This document shows positions 22,261-34,859 of a stretch of 64,000 nucleotides of DNA, in pieces. Origin of the DNA: Heloderma charlesbogerti (Eukaryota; Chordata; Lepidosauria; Squamata; Helodermatidae); contig JANEZZ010002668.1 in NCBI GenBank assembly GCA_026122225.1, forward strand, positions 434,001-498,000, given 5' to 3'. Each line of letters starts with the position of its first letter. Positions within the stretch are counted from its first letter, which is position 1. A program made the translations under genes and the position numbers. The notes beneath the pieces are model-generated. The model saw nothing but the letters and a program-made list of their open reading frames with translations. It did not search any database and had not been told where the DNA came from.

Positions 22261-22484
22261 AGTCGGTGTGGTATAGTGGTTAGTGTGTTGGACTGGGATT
22301 CGGGAAAACCAAGGTTCTAGTCCCTACTCAGCCATGAAGCTCACTGGATGACTTTGGGCCAGTCACTGACTTTCAGCATCATTTACTTCACAGTTGTTGT
22401 GAGAATAAAATGGAGGAGAATCATATACACTACCTTGGATTCCTTGGAGGAAAGGCATGATATAAATGTAACAAACAATAATTA
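22261..22484 (+). mobile_element. tRNA-derived CORE-type (MIR-like) SINE
   Basis: The tRNA-like head has an A box (TGGTATAGTGG) and a B box (GGTTCTAGTCC). It is followed by the CORE-like TGACTTTGGGCCAGTCACTG and TTCACAGTTGTTGTGAGAAT segments, and a tail GGCATGATATAAATGTAACA. Moderately diverged from the copy at 49267. Confidence 0.75.
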
Positions 22485-22507
22485 AAAGGAGGAAAGGAAT
22501 AAAATTG

Positions 22508-22606
22508 CAATCCTAAATGCCCTTATCTGAAAGTAAGTACCATTGAACACAGCAGATCTTACTTCTGAGTAGGCATGCATAAGACTACATTGTTAGTCCC
22601 TAAAAA
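22508..22606. repeat. Short dispersed repeat (AATCCTA/AGACTACA type)
   Basis: GCAATCCTAAATGCCCTTAT ... TACTTCTGAGTAGGCATGCA, the same unit as at 63461. Weak terminal inverted repeats. Confidence 0.5.
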
Positions 22607-25336
22607 TGATAATGGGGAAAACAAGACGACGGAAAATAAGGAGAGCTCATAAACAGGCACAAAAAAGAAAAGCACCACTTTATAGAGTTGTGTTTTTTTT
22701 AATGGTCCCGTTTTACTGCACCAGACTTTGTATTTGTAATACATTTTACTAGCACACCCTTAGAATTATTTTTACTTGATAGATTCATTGACCATTTCCC
22801 ATCATAATTCTCAATCTAAGGGGTGCTCTTTCTTTGTGCCTATCCATAGGCACTCCTCCTTTCTCCTTTTTTAAATTCCAAAATAGATTTATTAAAGCAT
22901 TTTATACCACTTATCATTCCTAATGAAGGCCCCTGAAATGGTTTACAAAACTGAAGAAAACCAAACAAAGCAACATCAAACAACAACATTTAAAACAAAG
23001 ACTTTGAAAACAAACAGGAACAGAGTTTAAACCTTCATATATTGAAAACCATTAAAAGTAAGAATGTTTTCACTGCCCTCCTAAATGTCATCAGAGATGC
23101 AACTTGTCTTACCTCCTTTGCAAGGGAATTCCATAACAGGGATGTTGCCATGGAAAAAGCTCTGTCTTACCATCAAGTGTCTTTTGGTGGTGGTGAGACA
23201 TATATCAGGGCCTCCAAAGATTACCTTAGGCAGGTTCATATGGGAGAAGTTATCTTTCAGATATCCTGACCCTAAACAATTTAGGGCTTTATAGGTAAGC
23301 AGAAGATTTTTAATTGGTCCAGGAAATAAAGCCTGTGCAGTTGACATAATACCACTGTATTGTGGTCTAAAAAGTATACACCAGAGAGTAATCTGGTTGC
23401 TGCATTTTGCAGCAACTGCAGTCAGAATTTCTTAATAAATCAACATCTCCTAACAGAAAGAAGTTAAAAGTTTTACCAGAAAGACATAATTATTTATCAT
23501 TATAAATAAAGCTATAGCAGTAGTAAATTAGGCTTTACTCTGTGTGTGTGCATGTGCACGATAAAACAATATTTAGGGAATATCCTAGGATGAAAATCTC
23601 ATTGACCTTCTCCTAATAAGCAATCCTGATTTTATCTATATTAGCATTTATTGACCATCTAATTGCTGAGCAGTGATCTACATGAAGCACTTTGGTTGAG
23701 ACTTGACACTTGAGAACTCTCAGACTGCCACCATCAACAACATAACCACCATCATATTATGCAGTCTTAGACATAACCTCTAAAGACAGCATAGCCCTCG
23801 ACACTTAGAATTAAAACAGCTAAGTGAAGCTCTAATTCCAATAAATGATTCCATCAATTCAGCAATATGGAAAAACTGTATTACTTCATATGCTAACTAG
23901 ATTTGGGTTTTTCAACGCCACTTTTAAGGCCCAGGGTTAATATATATTCAAACCTGCAAGGGTTTGCATATATGAGGAATCACATGGCAAGAGTTGTTCA
24001 TACTGAATTTCTAGCATGTGCCGCTCAAAAAAACTAGCAGCATGGCAGAGTTCTAGCTGAGCTTCAAGGAAAAAGAAGCAGGAGTCTTCCACAAGCTAAG
24101 AGCAACAGCATCACAAACACACATGCACACAGATCAGAGAAGATTAGCAGGATCAAACAGTCAGATTGCTGTCCTGATTGTTGGGTTTCTGTCTTGTTGC
24201 CATTTCTAATTTTGCAACAGTTCTGTGCTGTTAACTCTTGGAATTCATACACCCATTACACTCATGGGTTTGGAACAAGGCACAAACTACTTAATAAATA
24301 CTGTATATAAATGGTATAGGCAATATAAAGCATGTTACTAAGACAATATACATGTATACCAGGAAATTGTATTAAAAAAGGATAAATACAAAATTCTTAT
24401 AAAATGCTTGCATAACTCTCTAGTACATTTGCTGCTATATGGTAACAAACATATAGGCAATTAAAATCTACTGAGAAGAACTATATAAGGGTCTTAGGAG
24501 GAAAGGAAAGCTGAAAAGCACCTGACATTTTACAGGAAGCATCTCAACAAGGAGATACAGGTTTCTGTGAACCTAGAAAATGCTACCACATTCTATTAAG
24601 AACTGTGGAACTTATTTTGAATTCAAGAGATCAGAGAAACCTGTTCCACTGTTGGCAGTTTTGTTTTATAAGCAAGTCTTCCTTTTCTTCAGTTTGGGGC
24701 CAATTCAAACATAGAAATTATATTCAAGAAGAAATGTAAGAATTCACTAGCAGCGATAGCATACTAGACAAACACATTTCTATTATATTCAACTGTAGCA
24801 CCTTTTAAAACAAAATTCAAAACAGGAATAATACATTACACTTAGTAAAGAGCTAATTGTTTGCAAATTGTATAAACCCAGGCAAAGAACAACTGCTACA
24901 TTTTGGACGTTGCAATATACCTAGCAAAATGGTCTTTGAATATAATTTCCTACGAAGGCCTAAAGGACTTAAAACCTACATATAAAGGGCTTAGGAAAAA
25001 CTAAAGATACTATATTAAACACAGAGCTGTTGCTGAACAGATTTCCTTCCCCCATAACATTTAGTACAACTGACTCTTGCCCTGGTTCTGTGTTTCCCCT
25101 CTCTGCTCTTAGCACCATTGGTTGCTGCTGGAAGAAATACAAGTATTCAGACATCTAGACACAGATCTGTTGTAGGAGTTCCAGTAATTTAGGGTGACGG
25201 TTTTTTTCAGGCATTCTCAAGGGGACAGGCAAAGAGAAACTGTCTCTTTTGCAGGGTTGGGTGCTTATCTAAATAATTGGTATTATGAGGTAACTAAGGA
25301 GTTTTCTGTCTTTCAACTTTTTGGTCTTTTAACTCT
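22607..25336. other. No gene seen; old repeat at about 22880-23420
   Basis: Around 22880-23420 the sequence (TTTATACCACTTATCATTCC, then ACAATTTAGGGCTTTATAGG) resembles a widespread reptile repeat I cannot name. The minus strand has an L2-like YKALNCLGSGYLKD segment. The rest is AT-rich with no coding exon. Confidence 0.35.
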
Positions 25337-25423
25337 CCGGCCAGCATACTTCCTGGAAAGCCCATGGGAAGACATCAAGATGAAACATCTTCCCATGGGC
25401 ATTCCAGGAAGTATGCCAGCTGG
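25337..25423. repeat. Strong 37-nt-arm hairpin, microRNA-precursor-like
   Basis: Arms 25337-25373 and 25387-25423 match as inverted repeats at 32 of 37 positions, with only one mismatch in the 28 pairs next to the terminal one. The loop is 13 nt. The arm core is CATACTTCCTGGAAAGCCCA. It could be a pre-miRNA-like stem or the remnant of a small palindromic transposon. A T-run follows at about 25457. Confidence 0.8.
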
Positions 25424-26280
25424 GGAGGCTATGGAGTGCTGGAGAGCTGTACAAGAATTTTTTTTTTTTAGTTAAAAGGAACAGTGCTCAGCCATAACAT
25501 TAATTATTCAGGTAAGCACTGCACCCTCCAAATTCACTGAAAATGTTACCAAAATTCTGCCACCACTGCCAAAAAGAAGCAGAAAAACAACCACTTCTTT
25601 CATGGGGGGTGAAGAGATCAGCAGAATTGTTGGGTGGAATTTGGTACAGCATTAGTTGCATTCAACATTATGGAGGGAGAGGGGAACTAGACACTTAGCT
25701 GCCGTGTTAGCTAAAGCCACATCTTTATCATAACATTCGGCTTCGCTTTAACTCATCCTGAATGTCTCACTATCAGCTGAGGGTAATGCCAAGGGTATAC
25801 TTCCTATGCAAGGTCACAACATCAAAGACATATGGGTTGACTTCTTAATGTTTCTCTCATTATCTAAATTTCATTATCAAGATTCATCTCAAGGCTCTTC
25901 TACCAATCTTACTAAAATAGGGATTGCCAATGTCGCTCACAACACAGATAATAGGTTGTATTCAGGCTCAGATTCCATTGAAAATGTCCAAAACTGGGAT
26001 TTTCCATTAATTTCAATCTGAAAAACAACATTCTCCCACACAAGCCTGCCCAGGTTTTAAAATCTTTGGGGAGGTTCTTCTCTTGGTCCCACACCAACCA
26101 AGGATCATTTGCAAGAGATTACCTAAATGTTTGTTTGGCCCTGAGTGCCGTTCAAAAAGTTTCTTTGGGTTTTTTTACCTTTGCGTAAGCATGTGTGGCC
26201 TAATTCAGACTGGAACCACTTATTTAAGATCATCACATGAAAATGATCATGTGAACCAGGTCACTATGTTAAATACGTAG
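25424..26280. other. No gene seen
   Basis: Unassigned sequence up to BovB copy 3. Confidence 0.4.
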
Positions 26281-27805
26281 CATACATCCTAGAGAGTGAA
26301 GTCAAGTGGGCCTTAGGAAGCATTAGTAACAACAAAGCTAGCGGAGATGACAGTATTCCAGCCGAGCTATTTAAAATCCTAAAAGATGATGCTGTTAAAG
26401 TGCTGCATTCAATATGCCAACAAATCTGGAACACTCAACAGTGGCCACAAGACTGGAAAAGGTCAGTTTACATTCCAATTCCAAAGAAGGGCAACGCCAA
26501 AGAGTGTTCAAACTACCGCACCATTGCGCTCATTTCACATGCCAGCAAGGTGATGCTCAAAATCCTACAAGCTAGGCTTCAGCAGTATGCGAACCGAGAA
26601 CTACCGGAAGTACAAGCTGGGTTTAGAAGAGGCAGAGGAACTAGAGATCAAATCGCCAACATTCGCTGCATCATGGAGAAAGCAAGAGAATTCCAGAAAA
26701 ATGTCTATTTCTGCTTCATTGACTACGCTAAAGCCTTTGATTGTGTGGATCACAACAAACTGTGGCAAATTCTTAAAGTGATGGGAGTACCAGACCACCT
26801 TACCTGTCTCCTGAGAAACCTGTACGAGGGTCAAGAAGCAACAGTAAGAACCAGACATGGAACAACCGATTGGTTCAAAATTGGGAAAGGAGTACGACAA
26901 GGCTGCATATTGTCACCCTGCTTATTTAACTTATATGCAGAGTACATCATGAGAAATGCCGGGTTGGATGAATCAGAGGTCGGAATTAAGATTGCCGGGA
27001 GAATTATCAACAACCTCCGATATGCAGACGATACCACCCTAATGGCAGAAAGCGAAGAGGATCTCAAGAGCCTCTTGTTGAGGGTGAAAGAGGAGAGTGC
27101 AAAAGCTGGTTTGAAACTCAACATTAAAAAAACTAAGATCATGGCATCTGGCCCCATCACTTCCTGGCATATAGAAGGGGAAGAAATGGAAGCAGTGACA
27201 GATTTTACTTTCTTGGGCTCCAAGATCACCGCAGACGGTGACTGTAGCCATGAAATTAAAAGACGCTTGCTCCTCGGGAGGAAAGCTATGGCCAACCTAG
27301 ACAGCATAGTAAGAAGCAGAGACATCACCTTGCCGACAAAGGTCCGTCTAATCAAAGCTATGGTTTTCCCAGTAGTAATGTATGGCTGTGAGAGCTGGAC
27401 TATAAGGAAGGCTGAGCGCCGAAGAATTGATGCTTTCGAACTGTGGTGCTGGAGAAGACTCTTACGAGTCCCCTGGACTGCAAGGAGGTCAAATCAGTCC
27501 ATCCTAAAGGAAATCAACCCTGAGTGCTCATTGGAAGGACAGATAATGAAGCTGAAGCTCCAATATTTTGGCCACCTAATGCGAAGAGAAAACTCCCTGG
27601 AAAAGACCCTGATGCTGGGAAAGACTGAAGGCAAAAGGAGAAGGGGACGGCAGAGGATGAGATGGCTAGATAGCATCACGGATGCAATGAATATGAAGTT
27701 GAGCACGCTCCGGGAGAGAGCGCAGGACAGGAAGGCCTGGCGTGCTATGGTCCGTGGGGTCACGAAGAGTCGGACACGACTGAACGACTGAACAACAACA
27801 ACAAC
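26281..27805 (+). mobile_element. BovB LINE copy 3, 5'-truncated
   Basis: Enters BovB in the linker before the RT domain (...ATCCTAGAGAGTGAAGTCAA) and runs to the 3' (AAC)n tail. CATAC occurs at the 5' junction and again directly after the tail, a possible short duplication. The 5' truncation is typical of LINE insertion. Confidence 0.92.
26283..27791 (+). pseudogene. BovB reverse transcriptase, open but 5'-truncated
   Basis: The frame is uninterrupted from the junction to the natural stop. The first Met (26400) gives 463 codons; reading from the junction gives about 502. It contains the full RT: NNKASGDDSIPAELF, FCFIDYAKAFDCVDH with catalytic Asp, GVRQGCILSPCLFNLYAEYI, LRYADDTTLMAES (YADD), FLGSKITADGDCSHEI, then WCWRRLLRVPWTARRS and the final GVTKSRTRLND. 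The whole endonuclease is missing, so the copy cannot retrotranspose by itself. The best preserved RT in the window after the minus-strand copy. Confidence 0.9.
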
Positions 27806-27964
27806 ATACAGCTAATCCTCATGTTTTTTCTTACCTCAATATAAGGACACAGGGACCTGATCTGGACTGGGACCACCACATGTAGAATGGGGAGGTCTAA
27901 AGCTTCCCAACCAGCAGTTTCCCCCCTAAATTAACCCCACCCCCATGCGCGCACACTTCAGCAA

Positions 27965-30900
27965 AGGAGATCGTTACCTTGTCGTGGTGCTGGAGCTTGA
28001 GCACCTCAATGACGTCATGAATAAACCGTGAAGGGACGCCCAAGACGGGAAGGTCATGGCAGAGAGGTCAGACTAAATATGATCCCTGGGGAAGGAAATG
28101 GCAACCCATCCCAGTATTCTTGCCATGAAAACTAAATGGATCAGTACAACCAGAGATATGTCAGTATACCATCGGAAGATGGGACTCCCAGGTCGGAAGA
28201 TGGTCAAAATGCTACTGGGGAGGAACAGAGGATAAGTTCAACTAGCCCCAGATGTGATGATGCAGCTAGCGCAAAGCCAAAAGGATGGCTAGCAGCTGAT
28301 GGTGCTGGTGGTGAACGACGAATCTGATGTTCTAAAGATCAACACACCATAGGAACCTGGAATGTAAGATCTATGAGCCAGGGCAAATTGGATGTGGTTA
28401 TTGGGGAGATGTCAAGATTAAATATAGACATTTTGGGTGTCAGTGAACTGAAATGGACTGGAATGGGCCACTTCACATCAAATGACCACCAGATCTACTA
28501 CTCTGGACAAGAGGACCACAAAAGAAATGGAGTAGCCTTCATAATTAATAATAAAGTGGCTAAAGCAGTGCTTGGACACAATCCAAAAAATGACAGAATG
28601 ATCTCAATTCGAATTCAGGGTAAGCCATTTAACGTCACAGTGATCCAAATATGCTGAAGAAGCAGAAGTAGATCAGTTCTATGAGGATCTGCAGCACCTA
28701 CTGGATAGTACGCCAAAAAAAGATGTTATTTTCATTATAGGAGACTGGAATGCTAAGGTGGGTAGTCAAACGACACCTGGAATTACAGGCAAGCATGGTC
28801 TGGGAGAACAAAATGAAGCGGGACATAGGCTGATAGAATTTTGCCAAGACAACTCACTGTGCATAACAAACACTCTCTTCCAATAACCTAAGAGACGACT
28901 TTATACATGGACTTCACCAGACGGTCGACACTGAAATCAGATTGACTACATCCTTTGTAGCCAAAGGTGGCAGACATCTATGCAGTCGATAAAAACAAGA
29001 CCTGGAGCTGATTGCAGTTCAGGTCACGAACTTCTTATTGCACAATTTAGAATCAGGCTAAAGAGAATAGGGAAGACCCACAGATCAGTTAGATATGAGC
29101 TCACTAATATTCCTCATGAATATGCAGTGGAGGTGAAGAATAGATTTAAGGGACTAGATTTCGTAGATAGGGTCCCGGAAGAACTATGGACAGAAGTTCG
29201 CAACACTGTTCAGGAGGCGGCAACAAAAAACGTCCCAAAGAAAAAGAAAACCAAGAAGGCAAGATGGCTGTCTGCTGAGACACTGGAAGCAGCCCAAGAA
29301 AGAAGGAAAGCAAAAGGCAACAGTGATAGGAGGAGATATGCCCAATTAAATGCAAAATTCCAGAGGTTAGCCAGAAGAGATAAGGAATTATTTTTAAACA
29401 AGCAATGCGCGGAAGCAGAAGATGATAATCGAACAGGAAGGACAAGAGACCTCTTCCAGAAAATGAGAAACATTGGAGGTAAATTCCAGGCAAAAATGGG
29501 TATGATCAAAAACAAAGATGGCCAGGACCTAAAAGAAGCAGAACAGATCAAGAAAAGGTGGCAAGAATATACGGAAGATCTGTATAGGAAGGATAATAAT
29601 ATCGGGGATAGATTTGATGGTGTGGTCAGTGAGTTAGAGCCAGACATCCTGAAGAGTGAGGTTGAATGGGCCTTAAGAAGCATTGCTAATAACAAGGCAG
29701 CAGGAGATGACGGTATCCCAGCTGAACTGTTTAAAATCCTGCAAGATGATTCTGTCAAGGTGATGCATGCCATATGCCAGCAAATTTGGAAAACACAAGA
29801 ATGGCCAACAGATTGGAAAAAATCAACCTATATCCCCATACCAAAAAAGGGAAGCACCAAAGAATGTTCAAACTATCGAACAGTGGCACTTATTTCACAT
29901 GCCAGTAAGGTAATACTCAAGATCTTGCAAGGTAGACTTCAGCAATTCATGGAACAAGAATTGCCAGATGTACAAGCTGGGTTTAGAAAAGGCAGAGGAA
30001 CTAGAGACGAAATTGCCAATATCTGCTGGATAATGGAGAAAGCCAGGGAGTTTCAGAAGAACATCTATTTCTGTTTTATTGACTATTCTAAAGCCTTTGA
30101 CTGTGTGGATCATAACAAATTGTGGCAAGTTCTTGGTGGTATGGGGATACCAAGTCATCTGCTCTGCCTCCTGAGGAATCTGTATAACGACCAAGTAGCA
30201 ACGGTAAGAACAGACCACGGATCAACGGACTGGTTTAAGATTAGGAAAGGAGTACGGCAGGGTTGTATACTCTCACCCTACCTATTCAACCTGTACGCAG
30301 AACACATCATGTGATATGCTGGGCTTGATGAAGCCAAGGCTGGAGTTAAAATCACTGGAAGAAACATTAACAATCTCAGATATGCAGATGATACCACTTG
30401 GATGGCTGAAAGCAAGGAGGAGATGAGGAACCTTATGACGAAGGTGAAGGAAGAAAGTGCAAAAGCTGGGTTGCAGTTAAACCTCAAAAAAACCCAAGAT
30501 TATGGAAACCAGTTTGACTGATAACTGGCAAATAGAGGGAGAAAACGTGGAGGCAGTGACAGACTTTGTCTTTCTAAGTGCAAAGATTACTGCAGACGCT
30601 GACTGCAGCCAGGAAATCAGAAGATGTTTACTTCTTGGGAGGAGAGCAATGACAAATCTTGATAAAATAGTTAAGAGCAGAGACATCACACTGACAACAA
30701 AGGTCCACATAGTTAAAGCAGTGGTATTCCCTGTGGTAACCTATGGCTGCGAGAGCTGGACCATAAGGAAGGCTGAGCGAAGGAAGATAGATGCTTTTGA
30801 ACTGTGGTGCTGGAGGAAAATTCTGAGAGTGCCTTGGACTGCGAGAAGATCAAACCAGTCCATACTCCAGGAAATAAAGCCAGACTGGTCACTTGAGGGA

Positions 30901-31164
30901 ATGATATTAAAGGCAAAACTGAAGTACTTTGGCCACATAATGAGAAGACAGGATACCCTGGAGAAGATGCTGATGCTAGGGAAAGTGGAAGGCAAAAGAA
31001 AGAGGGGCCGACCAAGGGCAAGATGGATGGATGATATTCTGGAGGTGACGGACTCGACCTTGGGGGAGCTGGGGGTGGCGATGGCCGACAGGAAGCTCTG
31101 GCGTAGGCTGGTCCATGAAGTCACGAAGTGTCGGAAGCGACTGACCAAATAAAGAACAACAAAA
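27965..31164 (+). mobile_element. Second RTE-clade LINE family, copy B, near full length
   Basis: Includes a longer 5' leader than copy A (AAAGGAGATCGTTACCTTGT onward) and a 3' end TGACCAAATAAAGAACAACA. ATGCGCGCACAC just upstream and ATGCGCACGCACAC just downstream may be a diverged target-site duplication. It lies about 160 bp after BovB copy 3 in the same orientation. Confidence 0.88.
28136..31152 (+). pseudogene. RTE-type endonuclease/reverse transcriptase, disrupted
   Basis: Same family as 10408-13395. Endonuclease: GTWNVRSMSQGKLDV, GVSELKWTGMG, GDWNAKVGS, SSGHELL. RT: NNKAAGDDGIPAELF, FCFIDYSKAFDCVDH, GVRQGCILSPYLFNLYAEHI. The longest open stretch is 28980-30314 (444 codons), followed by 30502-31152 (216 codons). 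Lesions against copy A: TGA at 28325, 28932 and 30312 (all from CGA), TAA at 28884 (from CAA), a 17-bp loss near 28651 and an added base near 30490. SGH instead of SDH in the endonuclease is shared by both copies, so it is probably a family trait or an inherited defect. Confidence 0.9.
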
Positions 31165-32457
31165 ATGCGCACGCACACACATGGATGCTAAAAGAAGAAG
31201 AAAATTTTCCATTAGTGCCAGTGTAATTTCGTGTGTCTTTTTAAGCTCCGTGGGGGAGGGGCGTGAATTCAGGGGATAAAGCAGCTGGCTGGGAAGGTTT
31301 AAACCTTCTCTACCATGTGCAGTGGTCCTAATGTGGATCAGGAGACCATCCACTAACACCAAGAAAAAGCTGATGACCATACACTACATATTTAACATAT
31401 CATGTAATTTAGACCACAGAAAACAACCAGATAAATGTGTACTGTTGGTTTTTTTTAGACACACGTTATTAATTAACAGTATATCTATAAATAAAAAAAC
31501 AACAGTTTGGCATGGGCCTAATTCATATATTATTCTATAGAGAAAGGGTTCAAGATGTCAAGAAACTGCAATTCAATGTATAAATGCCCTTTAGAGCATA
31601 GAGAGTTTGTCTAGGTAACTGCTAGGATCCTTGTGTAAATCAAGGAGTAAGCAACATTTTGAAAACTTTGTACTCCACGTTGCACCATTACAATGAGGAA
31701 CCGGGTAAGAAAGATGGGATGTGTACATGTCCCTATAGTTTCCAAATATATATTTTATTGGCTTTAGTATCTTGTCTCAGAATTGCCAAGATCTCTCAGA
31801 TGCTTACAAAAGCAGGGGGCTGATGACAGGATGATAATGTCACATAGGAATCTCTCGGAAAACTCTAAATGGAGTAAGACAAGCAGAGACACATTAATTT
31901 GTCACCTCTTAGCACCATATTAGTAATGAAATGGTTAGTTTAGAGACTAATTGAATTTTCATGTGCTGCTTAGCATCAGTTCAAACCCGTTATGGGCTTT
32001 AAAATACAAGCCATCTAACAATTTCTGTTGAAATCAGATGCCCAAAGAGACACACACAAGTGTAAATAACTTACAAAATTACAATCTGCCATCCTATGTA
32101 GGACTATCTTAATAGAAACTGCAACTAACACAACCTCAATAGTAAATGTTGAAAGCTAGAGTATTTAACCATGCAGCTAAAAACATTTAATGACTAGAAA
32201 GCTGAAGTGATCACTTGATACTATAATGGTTCTGAGCTGCCCTGAAAGGGGGGGGCACGTTTTGTTAATAATTCCCTGCACCCCACCCACAACCTCCTCC
32301 CTGCTTTTTGTCAACATTCCAAAGGGCTTTTTCAGCATTTTTCTATTTTTAGGGAGGTGCTGTAGAGACAGGAGACACACACACACCACATATTCAGGAG
32401 ACCTGGTTCTCCTACAAATCAGGCATGGTAGCAATTGACAATGAACTCCTTTGCAAT
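31165..32457. other. No gene seen
   Basis: AT-rich unassigned sequence with no exon recognised. Confidence 0.4.
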
Positions 32458-33722
32458 CTTAAGAACATACAAAGAGCCATGCTGGATCAGACCAAGGGTC
32501 CATCTAGTCCAGCATTTTGTTCACACAGTGGCCAACCAGCTGTCGACCGGGAACCCACAAGCAGGGCATGAGCACCACAGCACCCTCTCAACCATGTTCC
32601 CCAGCAACTGGTGTACATAGGCTCATTGCCTCTGGTACTGGAGATAGCACATAGCCATCAAGACTAGTAGCCATTGATGGCCTTTTCTCCAGGAATTTGT
32701 CCAACCCCCTGTTAAAGCCATCCAAATTGGTGGGCACACATCAGCGAATTCCATAGTTTAACTATGTGCTGTGTGAAGAAGTACTTCCTTTAATCTGTCC
32801 TGAATCTCCCACCAGTCAGCTTCATAGGATGGCCCCAGGTTCTAGTATTTTGAGAGAGGGAGAAAAATGTCTCCCTATCCACATTCTCCACACCATACAT
32901 TAATTTGTACACCTCTATCATGTCTCCCCTTACCCTCCTTTTTCAAGGGTAAACTATTCCAGCTTTTGTAACCTTCTCTCATAGGGGAGATGTTCCAGCC
33001 CCTTGATCTTTTTAAGTGCCCTTTTCTGCACTTTTTCCAGTTCTACAATATCTTTTTTGAGGTGTGGTGACTAGAACTGGACACAGTATTTCAAGCGTGA
33101 TTGCACCATAGATTTGTATAGAGGCAGTATGATATTTGCAGTTTTATTCTCAATTCCTTTCCTAATTATGCCTAACATGGAGTTTGCCTTTTTTTTTTTA
33201 CAGCAGGTGCACACTGGGTTGACATCTTCCATTGAGCTATCTACCACAACCCCAAGATCTCTTTCATGGTCGGTCACTGCTAGCTCAGATCCCATCAGGC
33301 TATACTTGAAGTTGGGATTTTTTGCCCCAACAAGCATCACTTTACAGTTGCTTACAATGAACCACATTTGCCATTTAGGTGCCCATTCTCCCAGTTTGGA
33401 GATATCCTTTTGGAGCTCTTCACAATCCCTTTTTGTTTTAACCACCCTAAATAATTTGGTGTCATCGGCAAACGTGGCCACTTCACTGCTTACTCCTAAA
33501 TCCAGATCATTTATGAACAGGTTGAAAAGCGTTGGTCCCAATATAGATCCCTGTGGGACCCTACTATTTACTTCCCTCCATTGGGAGAATTTACCATTTA
33601 TTCCTACTCTCTGCTTTCTGTTCTTTAACCAGTTACTGATCCATAAGAGAACCTGTCCTCTGATTCCATGACTACTAAGTTTGCTCAGGAGTCTTGGTGA
33701 GGGACTTTGTCAAAATCCATAG
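32458..33722 (-). mobile_element. CR1 LINE, 5'-truncated
   Basis: The reverse complement runs from RT sequence (ATGGATTTTGACAAAGTCCC) through the ORF2 C-terminus and into the CR1 3' UTR, ending ATCCAGCATGGCTCTTTGTA TGTTCTTAA. 5' truncation is usual for CR1. Confidence 0.9.
33071..33722 (-). pseudogene. CR1 ORF2 reverse transcriptase fragment
   Basis: Reads MDFDKVPHQ, then ISNWLKNRKQRVGINGKFSQ, a VPQG-type block at the start of GPTLFNLFINDLDLGV, TFADDTKLFRVV (catalytic FADD, about 33470), CEELQKDISKLGEWA, ITDHERDLGVVVDSS-type block, KKANSMLGIIRKGIENKTA and PLYKSMVQSRLKYCVQF. The 156-codon open stretch is 33071-33541. Breaks occur near 33690 and at the 3' side of the ORF. The endonuclease and the first RT blocks are missing. 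Confidence 0.88.
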
Positions 33723-34859
33723 TGTGCCCCTTCCAGAAACATGTGTTTCCTCTCATTTGGGGGCTTGCCCTTGGAAGCACTACATTGCGGACACCAGTGG
33801 TAGGGGCCACATGCACATTGGGGCCAGCAGAGCCCACCCCATGTGCACTAGGGCCAGTGGGGCTGGCCACATGTGGAAGGTCCCCATTGGATCCTGCCCA
33901 AAGGCATCTAATAGCAGAATGCATCAAATCTAGATGGATCTTTGTGAAATTATTGCAAAAACTGTTTTTAGATCAATGTGCTATGAAGCCCTTTGCATGC
34001 TGGACTTCTAGCCACCACATCTCGAGCACTCATTGCAAGCAGCATGTTTTCTATGCTTATCCCTATTCTTCATCTTCAAAAGCCAGCTGAATGAAAATGT
34101 CTTATCCTGCTTTCAGAAGAAGACACACAGGCTTTAGTGTGGGCAACTTTCCAGGGGAAGAGAAATTCAGAGTTCAGGGACTTCCACCAAGGTCCTTGCA
34201 GACCTGAATTTGTACACAGATAGCTAGTGTATTTAAGATAACTGTTTCTGACCTGTCTTAAAAGTTTGGGTGGAAATGAGGAGTGAAGGCAGTCTTTTCC
34301 ATATGCTGGGCCCATTTCTGTTGCCATCTATTTTAGAAGAATAGTAAGTCTCTAGAAAACAAACAAGTGCTTTGGGCAGAAGGTCTGTAGTTCCTAGGCA
34401 GTGGGAAATGAGCTGCCAAACACTTAGTCCCAGAGGCACTACAACTGTCAGCTGTCTCAACTGCATTCATATTTATCTGGTATAGTTTTCAGAATTCATA
34501 GTTTGTGTATGAAAAAACCCACTTTGGATATTACTAGATGCAAAACTGTACAAAAGGCGCCCATGGACAAAATATACTGTTGCATGTAGTTCTCCCCCAC
34601 CCCCCAAATGTATTTTTTAAATGCAGCTCCAAACTTTAGAAGAGTTTGGGCAGTTAACCCCCTCCAGTAGTTTCTCTCCTGAAAACTGAAACTGTTCCCC
34701 ACCATCATCTGCTTTTTTCTAGCAGAAGAGGGGAAAGGATTCAAATGGCTCCTTGGCTACGTTTTGTACAACAGTATGCATACAGAGACAGCTGGGGGGG
34801 CAACCAGGGGAGCTACACACAAACATGTGTAGTTTGGCCCTTGCACTTCCATTTTTGGC
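33723..34859. other. No gene seen
   Basis: Starts with a GC-rich block at about 33730-33910 that I cannot place, then unassigned AT-rich sequence. It may include the 3' end of the L1 fragment. Confidence 0.35.

Noticed and set aside
33114..33671. 185-codon plus-strand frame
   Set aside because: Antisense shadow of the CR1 ORF2 fragment.
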